Shown: piece by piece, positions 1 through 7,668 of the stretch
Numbering within the stretch: the stretch's first letter is position 1
Layout of the letters: every line of letters begins with the position of its first letter
Origin: an uncultured Oscillospiraceae bacterium
Lineage (GTDB): Bacteria > Bacillota > Clostridia > Oscillospirales > Ruminococcaceae
NCBI GenBank assembly: GCA_949741215.1
Contig: CATJLA010000166.1
Coordinates: 1-49,791 of the forward strand
Reading direction: 5' to 3'
DNA: 49,791 nucleotides
Position numbers and translations under genes: made by a program
The notes under the pieces: model-generated
What the model was told of the DNA's origin: nothing
What the model saw: the letters and a program-made list of their open reading frames with translations, nothing else
Databases searched by the model: none

Positions 1-124
1 AACCAGCAGTGCCGGAGCCCTGCTGAATACCAGCATTCCCGGGCTGTGTGTCTCTCGCAAAAGCAACAGCGCTCATGCTCAGGGCCATCGCGGCGGCCAG
101 AATGGCTGCTAATGTCTTTTTCAT
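1..124 (-). CDS. Secreted protein, N-terminal part only (cut by window edge)
   Basis: Only the first 41 codons are visible; the gene runs out of the window to the left. The start is the ATG at 124, preceded by a TGGAGGATGAG ribosome binding site. The protein begins MKKTLAAILAAAMALS, a typical Sec signal peptide: two lysines, a hydrophobic alanine-rich core, and a likely signal peptidase I site after Ala-Phe-Ala around residue 23. The mature part begins Arg-Asp-Thr-Gln-Pro-Gly and is rich in Gly, Gln and Ser. It is therefore exported or wall-associated, but no domain is visible and the function cannot be told. A strong promoter lies upstream at 207-235. Confidence 0.75.
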   Translation of the reverse strand, partial: MKKTLAAILAAAMALSMSAVAFARDTQPGNAGIQQGSGTAG

Positions 125-206
125 CTTAACTCATCCTCCATTTTTAATTCGTTTAGGATTTTGTTTCGGTTAAAACAAACTCTCCGATTTTCCTAACGAT
201 GGGCTT

Positions 207-235
207 ATTATAAACCAAAGTTTAGGAAAAAGCAA
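207..235 (-). promoter_or_regulatory. Sigma-A type promoter for the secreted protein gene
   Basis: On the minus strand TTGCTT (230-235) and a perfect TATAAT (207-212) are separated by 17 bases, about 75 bases upstream of the start codon of the secreted protein. The region is AT-rich, as expected for a vegetative promoter. Confidence 0.65.
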
Positions 236-464
236 GCCCTAATTTGCAAAAACTTGTAACTTATTTGTTACTTTCTAAGAATTAGGGGAGAAATTTGTAA
301 TAACGGGAGGGGCCTCTCCAAGCCCTCTGACAATACTATAGCAGAAGATTTCGAAAAAAGCAATACCCTTTTTGAAATTTTTCTGTAATTTTTTTGTAAT
401 CAGCGCAACCGTATTGTTACCGAGGCCAAAAAGCCCTAATTCCCAAGCCATAAAATTAAAGAAT
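236..464. other. Intergenic stretch, no gene seen
   Basis: AT-rich spacer between the promoter of the leftmost gene and the end of the uracil-DNA glycosylase gene. It holds TTGTAAC/GTTAC-like direct and inverted words around 250-275, but no ORF with a ribosome binding site, no RNA gene and no clear terminator. Confidence 0.4.
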
Positions 465-513
465 CGTCCCGCAGGGACACCGCCGCTATTCCCTATTCAC
501 TTTTACTTATTAC
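465..513 (-). repeat. Dispersed repeat, family B (copy 1)
   Basis: Short repeat directly behind the stop codon of the uracil-DNA glycosylase gene. Read on the minus strand it runs GTGAATAGGGAATAG, a short spacer, then a GTCCCTGCGGGAC hairpin. The same arrangement recurs at 26988-27036 (same orientation, also directly behind a stop codon), and in related form at 7501, 30208, 32680 and 43899. It looks like a small non-coding mobile or REP-like element. Confidence 0.65.
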
Positions 514-1101
514 TTAGAAGTATGTGTGTGTACAGATCTCATGAATTTTGTCGCGGAGTTTTAGAAAATCATCGAATGCAGCAGGTTTATTTACCGGGCT
601 GCGCAGGAGCGCCGCGGGGTGGAAGGTTCCCATCATAAAAACGCCGTTGCGAGAAAACCACTCCCCATGCTGTTTTGTCACCTTAAAATTAGGGTCAATA
701 ATACGGCAGGCAGAAATACGTCCCAAGCAAACAATAATTTTAGGACGAATCAGGGCGACCTGGTTTCGCAGATAATCGATACAGCAATCCTGTTCGGCAG
801 GCAAAGGGTCCCGATTTTTAGGCGGGCGGCACTTCACCATGTTAGCGATGTAAATATTTTTTTCCCGGCTCAGGTCGATCACCGCAAGCATTTTGTCAAG
901 GAGCTGTCCGCCCCGGCCCACAAAGGGCTCGCCCTGCAGGTCCTCGTTTTCGCCAGGCCCCTCGCCCACAAAAAGAACCTCCGCCTGAGGATTTCCAACA
1001 CCAAATACGACGTTAGTGCGGGTTTTGGCCAATTCGCAGCGCTGGCAGTTCAACACCTCACAACGCAGTTCTTCCAGAGATTGGTAAGGAAGATTGCTCA
1101 T
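514..1101 (-). CDS. Uracil-DNA glycosylase, family 4 ([4Fe-4S])
   Basis: Removes uracil from DNA as the first step of base excision repair. The 195-residue protein has the family 4 layout: motif GEGPGENED at about residues 47-54, motif HPAALLR at 161-167, and four cysteines (C19, C22, C91, C107) spaced as in the iron-sulfur cluster of thermophilic family 4 enzymes. The start ATG at 1101 has a GGAGATGA ribosome binding site. The gene is divergent from pduL, with about 140 bases between the two starts. The stop codon abuts a family B repeat. Length and motifs are normal; family assignment is secure, substrate range is inferred. Confidence 0.93.
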   Translation of the reverse strand: MSNLPYQSLEELRCEVLNCQRCELAKTRTNVVFGVGNPQAEVLFVGEGPGENEDLQGEPFVGRGGQLLDKMLAVIDLSREKNIYIANMVKCRPPKNRDPLPAEQDCCIDYLRNQVALIRPKIIVCLGRISACRIIDPNFKVTKQHGEWFSRNGVFMMGTFHPAALLRSPVNKPAAFDDFLKLRDKIHEICTHTYF

Positions 1102-1169
1102 ATTTTATCATCTCCAGTCGTTTTTTCAAATTATAGCGCATTTTCGTCAGAAAGGGAACTATTTTTTAC

Positions 1170-1198
1170 TTGTTTTTTGCCGCAAAGCGTTGTAGAAT
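1170..1198 (+). promoter_or_regulatory. Promoter of pduL
   Basis: TTGTTT (1170-1175) and TAGAAT (1193-1198) with a 17-base spacer, 45 bases upstream of the pduL start codon in the divergent intergenic region. Confidence 0.55.
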
Positions 1199-1243
1199 GA
1201 AAACAGCAGTCCAGTCTGACAATAGAAAATGGAGGAGTTAGCA

Positions 1244-1813
1244 ATGAATTTTATAGTAGAAACTTCCGCGCGCCATGTACATGTAACCCAGGAGCATCTG
1301 GAGATTTTGTTTGGCAAGGGGGCAGAGCTTTCAGTAAAGAAAGCTCTTTCTCAGCCCGGCCAGTTCGCCACCAATGAGCGTGTAGACGTAGTTGGCCCCA
1401 AAAAAACCATCGCCGGCGTTTCGATTTTAGGCCCTGTGCGCAGCGCCACTCAGGTTGAGGTTTCCCTCTCCGACGCCAGAACCCTGGGTGTGGACGCCCC
1501 CGTACGCGAGTCCGGTGATATCGCCGGTTCCGCCCCCTGCAAGCTGGTTGGCCCCTGCGGCGAGGTGGAAATCAGCGAGGGCGTGATCGCTGCAAAGCGG
1601 CATATCCACGCCACCCCTGCTGACGCTGCCGAGCTTGGCGTAAAGGATAAGGATGTGGTTTCGGTAAAGATCAACACCGACGGCCGCTCCCTGGTGTTTG
1701 GCGACGTAGTGGTGCGGGTAAGCGACAAATTCGCCCTGGCCATGCACATCGATACCGACGAATCCAACGCTGCCGGCTGCAAAGGGCAGGTTTTTGGCGA
1801 GATTGTAAAGTAA
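1244..1813 (+). CDS. pduL: PduL-type phosphate acyltransferase (phosphotransacylase)
   Basis: Interconverts acyl-CoA and acyl phosphate (acetyl- or propanoyl-), linking CoA thioesters to ATP formation through an acyl kinase. The 189-residue protein carries the PduL signatures: RHVHVT near the N terminus (His11, His13), RHIHATPADA (His120, His122) and MHIDTDESNAA (His168), the histidines that bind zinc in the family. The start at 1244 is chosen because GGAGGAG lies just before it; the ATG at 1229 is part of that ribosome binding site. No microcompartment genes are adjacent, so this is probably a housekeeping phosphotransacetylase rather than part of a propanediol organelle. An intrinsic terminator follows. 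Confidence 0.92.
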   Translation: MNFIVETSARHVHVTQEHLEILFGKGAELSVKKALSQPGQFATNERVDVVGPKKTIAGVSILGPVRSATQVEVSLSDARTLGVDAPVRESGDIAGSAPCKLVGPCGEVEISEGVIAAKRHIHATPADAAELGVKDKDVVSVKINTDGRSLVFGDVVVRVSDKFALAMHIDTDESNAAGCKGQVFGEIVK

Positions 1814-1815
1814 TC

Positions 1816-1832
1816 GGACGGCACTGCCGTCC
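1816..1832. repeat. Dispersed repeat, family A core
   Basis: GGACGGCACTGCCGTCC, a short hairpin just behind the pduL stop codon. It is one of at least fourteen intergenic copies of a GGGACGnnACTGCCG core in the window (others at 5296, 12281, 15011, 18395, 22446, 23973, 25357, 33233, 34844, 40143, 42655, 44182). Confidence 0.65.
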
Positions 1833-1853
1833 AAAAGCTGTATTGCTTTGTGG

Positions 1854-1886
1854 GAGGAATCCGGGTAAGGGTTCCTCTCTTTTTTA
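1854..1886 (+). terminator. Intrinsic terminator of pduL
   Basis: GAGGAA (1854-1859) pairs with TTCCTC (1872-1877) around a G/C-rich loop that can add further pairs, followed by TCTTTTTT. It lies between pduL and the promoter of the femX pair. Confidence 0.7.
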
Positions 1887-1914
1887 TTGACAACACTTTG
1901 CAAAATGTTATAAT
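1887..1914 (+). promoter_or_regulatory. Consensus promoter of the femX pair
   Basis: Perfect TTGACA (1887-1892) and perfect TATAAT (1909-1914) with a 16-base spacer, about 50 bases before the first femX-like start. Transcription should begin near 1921, so any start codon upstream of this point is excluded. Confidence 0.85.
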
Positions 1915-1966
1915 AAATTGGTATACTATATTACAGATAGGATGTATGAAAGGACGGTTTCCGCCG

Positions 1967-3079
1967 ATGGAGCTGCTTTCCAAAAACCGTTATAACGAAT
2001 ATGAACAATTTGCCCGCCGGCATCGGTACGGCAGCTTTATGCAGTCGGTCAACTGGGCAAAGGTAAAGGAAAATTGGGGCAACGAGGTAGTTGTCTCCCG
2101 CTCAGGGGACGGAACGATCCGGGGCGGTATGCTGGTGCTGATCAAACGGCTGCCCCTGGGGTACTCCATGCTTTATTCCCCCCGGGGCCCGGTGTGCGAT
2201 TATGAGGACAGGGAAACCATGGCCGACCTGCTGGAAGGCGCAAAAGCCCTTGCTAAAAAGCATAAGGCCGTGCTGTGGAAGTGTGACCCCATGGTGGAGG
2301 AGGAAGAAAGCGGTAAAATTGAAGCCTTTCTCCAATTAGGGTTTGCCTACAAGGCCGGCTGCTCGGAGGAGGAAACGGTGCAGCGGCGGTTTAACTATAT
2401 CCTGCCGGATATCCAGGGCAAAACACCGGAGGAAGTGATCGCCTCCTTCAGCCAGAAAACCCGGTACAACATCCGGGTGGCTAAACGGCACCAGGTAGAA
2501 TGTAGGGTGTGCGGCAAGGAAAGCCTGCCGGATTTCGTCCGCCTTTCCAAAATCACTGCCGACCGGGATCACTTCACCGACCGCTCCATGGACTACTACG
2601 CCAAAATGCTGGAAGCCTTTGGGGAGGATATGCGCCTGTACCTCTGCTATTACCAGGGAATTCCCCTCTCCGGCGCCATCTGCTGCCGGTATGCCGGCAA
2701 AACCAATTATATCTTCGGAGCCTCTGACAGCCAGTACCGCAATGTCATGCCCAACTACTTAATGCAGTGGGAGATGATCAACTGGGCGCTGGAGGGGAAC
2801 TGCTATATCTACGACTTTTTAGGCATTCCGGTAAACTGTGACGAAAACAGCCCTATGTATGGGGTGTACCGGTTCAAAAAGGGCTTTAACGGCAGGGCTG
2901 TGGGCTATGCCGGGGAGTTTGACTACATCTTCCGCCCCTTTGTAAACCGGCTGCTGAACGCCGCTCAAAACGCCCGCCGGAGCTACTATAAATTCCGCCG
3001 CCGTCAGGAGGAAAAGAAAGCCCCCCACGGCACCAAAGCCCTTACCGACCAGCCCAAAGGAGGCGACCAACATGACTGA
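1967..3079 (+). CDS. FemX/FemAB-type peptidoglycan-bridge aminoacyltransferase (copy 1)
   Basis: FemABX proteins transfer amino acids from aminoacyl-tRNA onto the stem peptide of lipid II or murein. The about 370-residue protein has the family's twin GNAT-like layout and aligns with its downstream neighbour through FMQSVNWAKVKENW, an IRGGMLVL segment, SPRGPVCDY, and a C-terminal YLMQWEMINWALE segment. The start ATG at 1967 is chosen because the two paralogs then align from residue 1; an in-frame ATG at 1946 is also possible. The end is basic (RRRQEEKK). The gene overlaps the next one by 8 bases, so the two are translationally coupled. The amino acid added is unknown. Confidence 0.88.
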   Translation: MELLSKNRYNEYEQFARRHRYGSFMQSVNWAKVKENWGNEVVVSRSGDGTIRGGMLVLIKRLPLGYSMLYSPRGPVCDYEDRETMADLLEGAKALAKKHKAVLWKCDPMVEEEESGKIEAFLQLGFAYKAGCSEEETVQRRFNYILPDIQGKTPEEVIASFSQKTRYNIRVAKRHQVECRVCGKESLPDFVRLSKITADRDHFTDRSMDYYAKMLEAFGEDMRLYLCYYQGIPLSGAICCRYAGKTNYIFGASDSQYRNVMPNYLMQWEMINWALEGNCYIYDFLGIPVNCDENSPMYGVYRFKKGFNGRAVGYAGEFDYIFRPFVNRLLNAAQNARRSYYKFRRRQEEKKAPHGTKALTDQPKGGDQHD

Positions 3080-4133
3080 GCTGCTTTCTCCCGAAAAATA
3101 CCCGGAATATGAAGCCTTTGTTTCCGCCCATCCCAACGGCGGATTTACCCAGTCTGTCAATTGGACCAAGGTGAAAAACAACTGGGATCATGCAGTAGTA
3201 GTCTCTCGGGACGAAGCCGGAGCCATCCGGGGCGGGATGCTGGTGCTGCTGATGAAAATGCCGGTAGTAGGGGCCTCTATGATGTACGCACCCCGGGGCC
3301 CTGTATGTGACTACCGGAACCGGGACGTCCTAAAGGAGCTGCTGGAGGGCGCTTTACAGCTTGCCAAAGAGCGAAACGGCTATATTTTCAAGATAGACCC
3401 CTGCGTCCTTGCCGACGACCAGGAAACCATTGACCTGCTCACCGGCCTTGGCTTCCGCTTTACGCCGGGCGCCAAGCATCATGAAACAATACAAACCCGC
3501 CACAACTACCAAATCGCCTTCCCCCAAGGCCCCCGGGATACCGAGCAGCTGTTTATGACCATCGGGCGCAAGTCCCGCTATTGTGTGCGCTACGCTTTGA
3601 AAGCGGGAGTAGAGTGCAGGGTTTGCGACGAAACTGCTCTGGATGACTTTTATAAAATTTACAGCGCCACCGGCCAGCGGGATTCCTTCTCCGTGCGCCC
3701 CAAGGAGTATCTGGCCCGGTTTTTGCAGGCCTTTGGGACGAATGTGCGGCTATACGTCACCTACTATGAGGGGGAGCCGGTTTCCGGCGGAATTACCACC
3801 CAGTTTGCGGGAAAAACCTGCCATGTATACGGGGCTTCCTCCGATGAGCACCGGGATTTGAACGCCAACTACCTGATGCAGTGGGAGATGATCAAGTGGG
3901 CCTATGAGTCCGGCTGCAGCCTGTATGATTTTCAAGGCGTAACCATAGACCCCGAGGAGGACCCCCATTTGTATGGGGTATATCAGTTCAAAAAGAGCTT
4001 TAAAAACGGCGCTTTGGTGGAATATGCCGGAGAATTTGATTATATTATCAACCCCGCAATGCACAGCCTTGTGCAGGCGGCCCAGAAGGTGAAGGAAAAA
4101 GCCTCCGGGCTAAAAAAGAATAGAAAAGGTTAA
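3072..4133 (+). CDS. FemX/FemAB-type peptidoglycan-bridge aminoacyltransferase (copy 2)
   Basis: Second member of a tandem duplicated pair, 353 residues. It repeats the motifs of copy 1 (MTELLSPEKYPEYEAF start, TQSVNWTKVKNNW, GGMLVLLMKMP, APRGPVCDY, YLMQWEMIKWAYE, YGVYQFKKSF) but is clearly diverged. In species with two Fem proteins, each often adds a different or successive residue of the interpeptide bridge; that is the likely arrangement here, by inference. The start has an AAAGGAGG ribosome binding site inside the end of copy 1. A strong terminator follows. The C terminus is lysine-rich, perhaps contacting membrane or tRNA. Confidence 0.88.
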   Translation: MTELLSPEKYPEYEAFVSAHPNGGFTQSVNWTKVKNNWDHAVVVSRDEAGAIRGGMLVLLMKMPVVGASMMYAPRGPVCDYRNRDVLKELLEGALQLAKERNGYIFKIDPCVLADDQETIDLLTGLGFRFTPGAKHHETIQTRHNYQIAFPQGPRDTEQLFMTIGRKSRYCVRYALKAGVECRVCDETALDDFYKIYSATGQRDSFSVRPKEYLARFLQAFGTNVRLYVTYYEGEPVSGGITTQFAGKTCHVYGASSDEHRDLNANYLMQWEMIKWAYESGCSLYDFQGVTIDPEEDPHLYGVYQFKKSFKNGALVEYAGEFDYIINPAMHSLVQAAQKVKEKASGLKKNRKG

Positions 4134-4145
4134 AATCCAAACAAC

Positions 4146-4172
4146 AAACCCCCGGCGGACTGCCGGGGGTTT
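4146..4172. terminator. Bidirectional intrinsic terminator between convergent genes
   Basis: AAACCCCCGGC and GCCGGGGGTTT form a perfect 11-base-pair stem with a 5-base loop, 12 bases behind the second femX stop. The A/T tails on both sides suit either direction, and the histidine kinase gene converges from the right. Confidence 0.8.
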
Positions 4173-4207
4173 CGACGTCCCTGAAGAAAACAGGACCCAA
4201 TAATTAG

Positions 4208-4235
4208 GAACAAATGTTTCACGTGAAACATTTTT
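4208..4235. promoter_or_regulatory. parS site 1 (ParB/Spo0J binding)
   Basis: Contains TGTTTCACGTGAAACA at 4215-4230, a perfect palindrome matching the 16-base bacterial parS consensus. All 28 bases of this interval are identical in the copies at 26825-26852 and 34781-34808. It lies between the convergent femX and histidine kinase genes. The flanking T-run could also let the palindrome work as a terminator. Confidence 0.85.
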
Positions 4236-4252
4236 AAGTGCAGGAAAACCGT

Positions 4253-5269
4253 TTACCCAGGCTGAGAAACCACCAGATTCCGGGAAACCCGCACAATCAC
4301 CCGGGTGCCCCGGCCCTCCTCGCTGCGGTAGGTAAGGCCATAGCCCTCTCCGCAGGCCAGACGAATCCGCTCCTGCACATTGCGGACGCCGTAAGCGTCA
4401 AGGCCGGTCCAGTCGCCGGATTCTATAGCCTTGGTAAGCTGGGCCAGGCGCTCCGGGGGCATTCCCCTGCCGTTATCGATGATGGTAAACACCATGTCCT
4501 CCCCTTCCAGCAAGCCCTTGATTTTAATATGCCCTGACCGGTTCCGGAACACCCCATGATAAATGGCGTTCTCCACCAAGGGCTGCAAAGTCATCTTCAG
4601 GATTCCGAAATCATAAAGGCTCTCGCTGACGCAAACGTCATAAGTCAAATGATCATACCGCATTTGCTGAATGGCAATATACTGCTGCAGATGCTCCACC
4701 TCATCCTGCACGGTAACCACCTCCCGCCCCTTGCTCAGGCTCATACGGAAAAAGCTGGAAAGGTTGGAAACCATTCGGGAAGCGTTTTCCTTCTCCCCCA
4801 TGTCATACAGCTGCTGAATGCAATACAGGGTATTATACAAAAAATGAGGATTAATCTGGGCCTGCAGCAGGTTCATCTCCAGCATTTTGTTCTGGCGTGT
4901 CAGCTGCAGGTTCTGCTCTGCTAAAGCTTCCGCCTGCTCTACGGCCTGTTTTAGCTGCGCTGCCAGGCTGGCCTTTTCCTCCTCCCACAATGCTGCACCT
5001 GGCAAAAGCTTTGTCTCCGCCACCGGCTCCTGCTCTGCTGTATTCTCCGGCGGTTCTTCTGGGGAATGCTGCCCCTCCTTCTCCCGAACAACTGCCGAAA
5101 GGCAGGTCAGCAGCACAAAAATGCCCAAAGCTGTCAGCCTGATCCAAAGCAGCGGACAGCCCGCCGCTGTCAAAAGCAGTATACCGGAAAGAATCCCCTC
5201 CGCCCAAAACCGTCTTTCTTTTCTGCTCATTTTCAAAGCAAATCTCTCCTCAATACTTTCGTTAATCAT
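4253..5269 (-). CDS. Sensor histidine kinase, LytS/YpdA type (orphan)
   Basis: Membrane-bound sensor kinase. Two membrane segments form a hairpin at about residues 24-60 with almost no external loop, then a Pro/Glu-rich linker, a coiled coil (about 95-135), the His_kinase box QINPHFLYNTLY with phospho-acceptor His142, and the ATPase domain with QPLVENAIYHGV, DNGRGMP and GVRNVQERI. At 338 residues it is short: there is no sensory ectodomain, so the signal is probably sensed in the membrane or cytoplasm. No response regulator gene lies nearby, so its partner is unknown. The start at 5269 has an AAGGGG ribosome binding site; an internal ATG at 5230 preceded by GAGGAGAG is an alternative. Confidence 0.88.
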   Translation of the reverse strand: MINESIEERFALKMSRKERRFWAEGILSGILLLTAAGCPLLWIRLTALGIFVLLTCLSAVVREKEGQHSPEEPPENTAEQEPVAETKLLPGAALWEEEKASLAAQLKQAVEQAEALAEQNLQLTRQNKMLEMNLLQAQINPHFLYNTLYCIQQLYDMGEKENASRMVSNLSSFFRMSLSKGREVVTVQDEVEHLQQYIAIQQMRYDHLTYDVCVSESLYDFGILKMTLQPLVENAIYHGVFRNRSGHIKIKGLLEGEDMVFTIIDNGRGMPPERLAQLTKAIESGDWTGLDAYGVRNVQERIRLACGEGYGLTYRSEEGRGTRVIVRVSRNLVVSQPG

Positions 5270-5295
5270 CTTTCGGCGCCCCTTCCTTCTTTTCA

Positions 5296-5309
5296 GGACA
5301 GGACTGCCG
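5296..5309 (+). repeat. Dispersed repeat, family A core
   Basis: GGACAGGACTGCCG followed by ATTTATTTTTTTGTGC, upstream of the histidine kinase gene. It matches the family A core at 25357 and 33233, including a downstream TGTGCTT word. Confidence 0.5.
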
Positions 5310-5411
5310 ATTTATTTTTTTGTGCTTCCAGGCAAACACCGGCCGCTGCTTTTTTGTTCTGTTTTTCAAGTATATCCCACGGAATCAAGGATAGAATAAA
5401 GACCGTCTATA

Positions 5412-5443
5412 AAAATAGTTCGCAGCACTGCGCAAACTATTTT
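5412..5443. repeat. Inverted repeat upstream of spoVAC
   Basis: AAAATAGTT (5412-5420) and AACTATTTT (5435-5443) are perfect inverted arms; GCA and TGC inside extend the pairing. It lies in the divergent region between the kinase and spoVAC, about 60 bases before the spoVAC start. It could be an operator or a hairpin in the spoVAC leader. I could not place a sporulation sigma promoter with confidence. Confidence 0.5.
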
Positions 5444-5500
5444 AATCAAATGCTTATAACGCAGCTATAAAAAATACTGCAGAAAAGAGGTAACCATTAT

Positions 5501-5944
5501 ATGCAATGGATGTCCCCAAAGGAATATGAGAAAATGAACCAGAAGGCCTCCCCGCCCACTCCTGTCTGGAAAACGGTGCCCATGGCATTTTTATTTGGCG
5601 GAATCATCTGTACCATCGGGCAGCTGTGCTCCATGCTGTATCAGAACCTGGGGGCGGACCTGGAAACCGCAAGCGCTTCCACCTCTATTACCCTGATTTT
5701 TTTGGCGGCGCTGCTTACCGGCCTGAATGTGTTTGATAAAATTGCAAAAATAGGCGGGGCAGGGTGCCTGGTGCCTATTACCGGCTTCTCCAACGCGGTT
5801 GTTTCCCCCGCTTTGGAATTTAAGGCGGAGGGCCTGGTTTTAGGCCTGGGGGCTAAAATGTTTGTGATAGCCGGCCCGGTAATTGTATACGGCATTACTG
5901 CCAGTGTGATTTATGGGATTCTGTGCCGTCTGTTCGGGTGGTAA
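5501..5944 (+). CDS. spoVAC: Stage V sporulation protein AC
   Basis: Membrane component of the SpoVA channel that moves dipicolinic acid into the forespore and releases it at germination; in Bacillus it is described as a mechanosensitive-type channel subunit. The 147-residue protein has about four membrane segments and the family feature of GCLVPITGFSNAVVSPALEF in the middle. The start at 5501 has AGAGGTAA about 9 bases upstream. It is the first gene of a three-gene operon with spoVAD and spoVAE. It is related in sequence to spoVAE downstream (compare VPITGFSN with VPLTGFGH). Presumably forespore-expressed, by analogy with Bacillus. Confidence 0.93.
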   Translation: MQWMSPKEYEKMNQKASPPTPVWKTVPMAFLFGGIICTIGQLCSMLYQNLGADLETASASTSITLIFLAALLTGLNVFDKIAKIGGAGCLVPITGFSNAVVSPALEFKAEGLVLGLGAKMFVIAGPVIVYGITASVIYGILCRLFGW

Positions 5945-6059
5945 CGCGGGGCTGCTCCCCGCTGGGTGAAAAACGGCCCAAAAAGCTGTTCATGCAGGCC
6001 CTTTCACCTGTATGTTTGCCAATTTGTACTCAAAACTAAGGAAAAAACGGAGGGATTTT

Positions 6060-7115
6060 ATGCCGGAAAAAGTGGGAAAAGCTACCATCAAGCTGGGCAG
6101 CTCCCCGTCGGTTTATGCGTTTGCCGCAGTGGGCTCCAAAAAAGAGGAGGAAGGCCCCCTGGGAAAATATTTTGACATCATCCAGCAGGATTCGTTTTTC
6201 GGGCAATCCAGCTGGGAAAAGGCGGAAAGCCAAATGCAGAAGCAGGCTGTTTCCAAAGCTTTGGAAAAGGGCAGCCTGGCCCCCGGTGACATTGACTTTA
6301 TTTTTGCCGGGGATCTGCTGAACCAGTGCACCGGCTCCACCTACGGGCTGCGGGAGCTGGAGATTCCTTTTATCGGCCTGTTTGGCGCCTGTTCTACCAT
6401 GGCGGAATCACTGGGGCTGGCAAGCCTGTTTGTAGACTGCGGAGCCGCCGCCCGCTGTGCCGCGGTAACATCCTCTCACTTCTGCTCGGCGGAAAGGCAG
6501 TTCCGCTACCCGCTGGAATATGCCTCCCAACGGGCGCCCACCTCCCAATGGACCGCTACGGCCTCCGGCAGTGTTATTGTCGCTAAGGACATCCTGCCGC
6601 CCTATGTGCGCAGCGTTACCTTTGGCACCATTGAGGATTTACAGATCAAGGACGCCAACAATATGGGCGCTGCAATGGCCCCCGCCGCTGCGTCCACCCT
6701 GATACAGTTTTTTGAGGATACCGGAACAAACCAGGAGAATTATGACTTGATTTTAACCGGTGATTTAGGCTTTGTGGGCAGCCGCCTGTTCCGGGAGTTG
6801 ACAGCAAAAAAGGGGTACCCCGGTGTGGCCGAAAAGCATGGCGACTGCGGGCTGATGCTGTATGACCGGGAAAACCAAGCGGAAATTTACGCAGGTGGCT
6901 CCGGGTGTGGGTGCTCGGCCTCGGTGCTGTGCTCCTATATTCTGCCGGCAATGCGGGAGGGACGGCTGCAAAGGGTACTGTTTATGGCTACCGGGGCGCT
7001 GATGAGCCCTACGGTAGTGCAGCAGGGGGAGTCAATCCCTTCCATTGCCCATTTGATTTATCTTTCTGCCCAGCCGTGGCAGGAAAAGGGGGAGGGATCT
7101 TCATGGAATGGTTAA
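6060..7115 (+). CDS. spoVAD: Stage V sporulation protein AD
   Basis: Peripheral, thiolase-fold component of the spoVA complex that binds dipicolinic acid. The 351-residue protein shows the family's segments: IPFIGLFGACSTMAESL, VTSSHFCSAERQFRYPLEY, QWTATASGSVIVA and NMGAAMAPAAASTL. The start at 6060 is chosen because CGGAGGG lies 6-12 bases before it; an in-frame ATG at 6012 lacks a good site. The gene is 115 bases behind spoVAC and its end overlaps the start of spoVAE by 13 bases, so they are translationally coupled. Confidence 0.94.
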   Translation: MPEKVGKATIKLGSSPSVYAFAAVGSKKEEEGPLGKYFDIIQQDSFFGQSSWEKAESQMQKQAVSKALEKGSLAPGDIDFIFAGDLLNQCTGSTYGLRELEIPFIGLFGACSTMAESLGLASLFVDCGAAARCAAVTSSHFCSAERQFRYPLEYASQRAPTSQWTATASGSVIVAKDILPPYVRSVTFGTIEDLQIKDANNMGAAMAPAAASTLIQFFEDTGTNQENYDLILTGDLGFVGSRLFRELTAKKGYPGVAEKHGDCGLMLYDRENQAEIYAGGSGCGCSASVLCSYILPAMREGRLQRVLFMATGALMSPTVVQQGESIPSIAHLIYLSAQPWQEKGEGSSWNG

Positions 7116-7471
7116 TCGCTTGCGGAAAGGCTTTTCTGATAGGCGGGCTGTTCTGCGTGGTGGGGCAGCTGCTGATTGACTACACCAAGCTGACGCCTGC
7201 GCGGATTTTAGTAACTTATGTAGTAAGCGGGGTAGTACTCAGCGCGTTAGGATGGTACCAGCCCCTTGTGGACTGGGCCGGCGCGGGAGCAACCGTGCCC
7301 CTGACCGGATTTGGGCACCTGCTGGCGAAAGGCGTGCGGGAAGCCGTTGCGGAAAAAGGCTGGCTTGGAGTATTAACCGGTGGTTTTACCGCTACCGCCG
7401 GGGGAATTGCTGCGGCAATCTTCTTTGGCTTCTTGGTAGCGCTCCTTTTCAAACCAAAAGATAAGAGTTAG
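7103..7471 (+). CDS. spoVAE: Stage V sporulation protein AE (SpoVAEb)
   Basis: Third component of the SpoVA dipicolinate channel. The 122-residue membrane protein starts MEWLIACGKAF at the ATG overlapping the end of spoVAD, preceded by GGAGGG. It has four hydrophobic segments and the family motif ATVPLTGFGHLLAKGV around the middle. The operon lacks spoVAA, spoVAB and spoVAF, the reduced AC-AD-AE set common in Clostridia. A GCGGAAGG/CCTTCCGC hairpin begins at the first base after the stop codon. Confidence 0.94.
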   Translation: MEWLIACGKAFLIGGLFCVVGQLLIDYTKLTPARILVTYVVSGVVLSALGWYQPLVDWAGAGATVPLTGFGHLLAKGVREAVAEKGWLGVLTGGFTATAGGIAAAIFFGFLVALLFKPKDKS

Positions 7472-7499
7472 GCGGAAGGGGTTTTGGAGAACCTTCCGC
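7472..7499 (+). repeat. Hairpin behind the spoVA operon
   Basis: GCGGAAGG (7472-7479) and CCTTCCGC (7492-7499) are perfect inverted arms with a 12-base loop, starting at the first base after the spoVAE stop codon. There is no T-run, so termination is uncertain. A near-copy with a similar loop lies at 33146-33170, behind another gene. Confidence 0.5.
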
Positions 7500-7500
7500 A

Positions 7501-7572
7501 GGGAAGAAGGAATAGGGAAGAGTGAAGAGGGACGGTACGCTCCCCGTTGGGAGTGATTGGAATGTTGCGGTG
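7501..7572 (+). repeat. Dispersed repeat, family B (copy 2)
   Basis: Plus-strand copy behind the spoVA operon: GGAATAGGGAAGAGTGAAGAG, then GGTACGCTCCCCGTTGGGAG, then GATTGGAATGTTGCGGTG. The last part matches 30262-30280 and 32715-32734. Confidence 0.6.
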
Positions 7573-7668
7573 AAAATTTGGAGCCGGTTTTTGGCGAAAT
7601 AGATGGATGGTGTAGAGCGGCCTCCTTGCTGTGCGGTGCATGGCGGGGAGGCGCTTGCGTCTTGAGGG

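Noticed and set aside
1244-1813. Bacterial microcompartment locus
   Set aside because: PduL is alone; no shell proteins, diol dehydratase or aldehyde dehydrogenase genes are adjacent.
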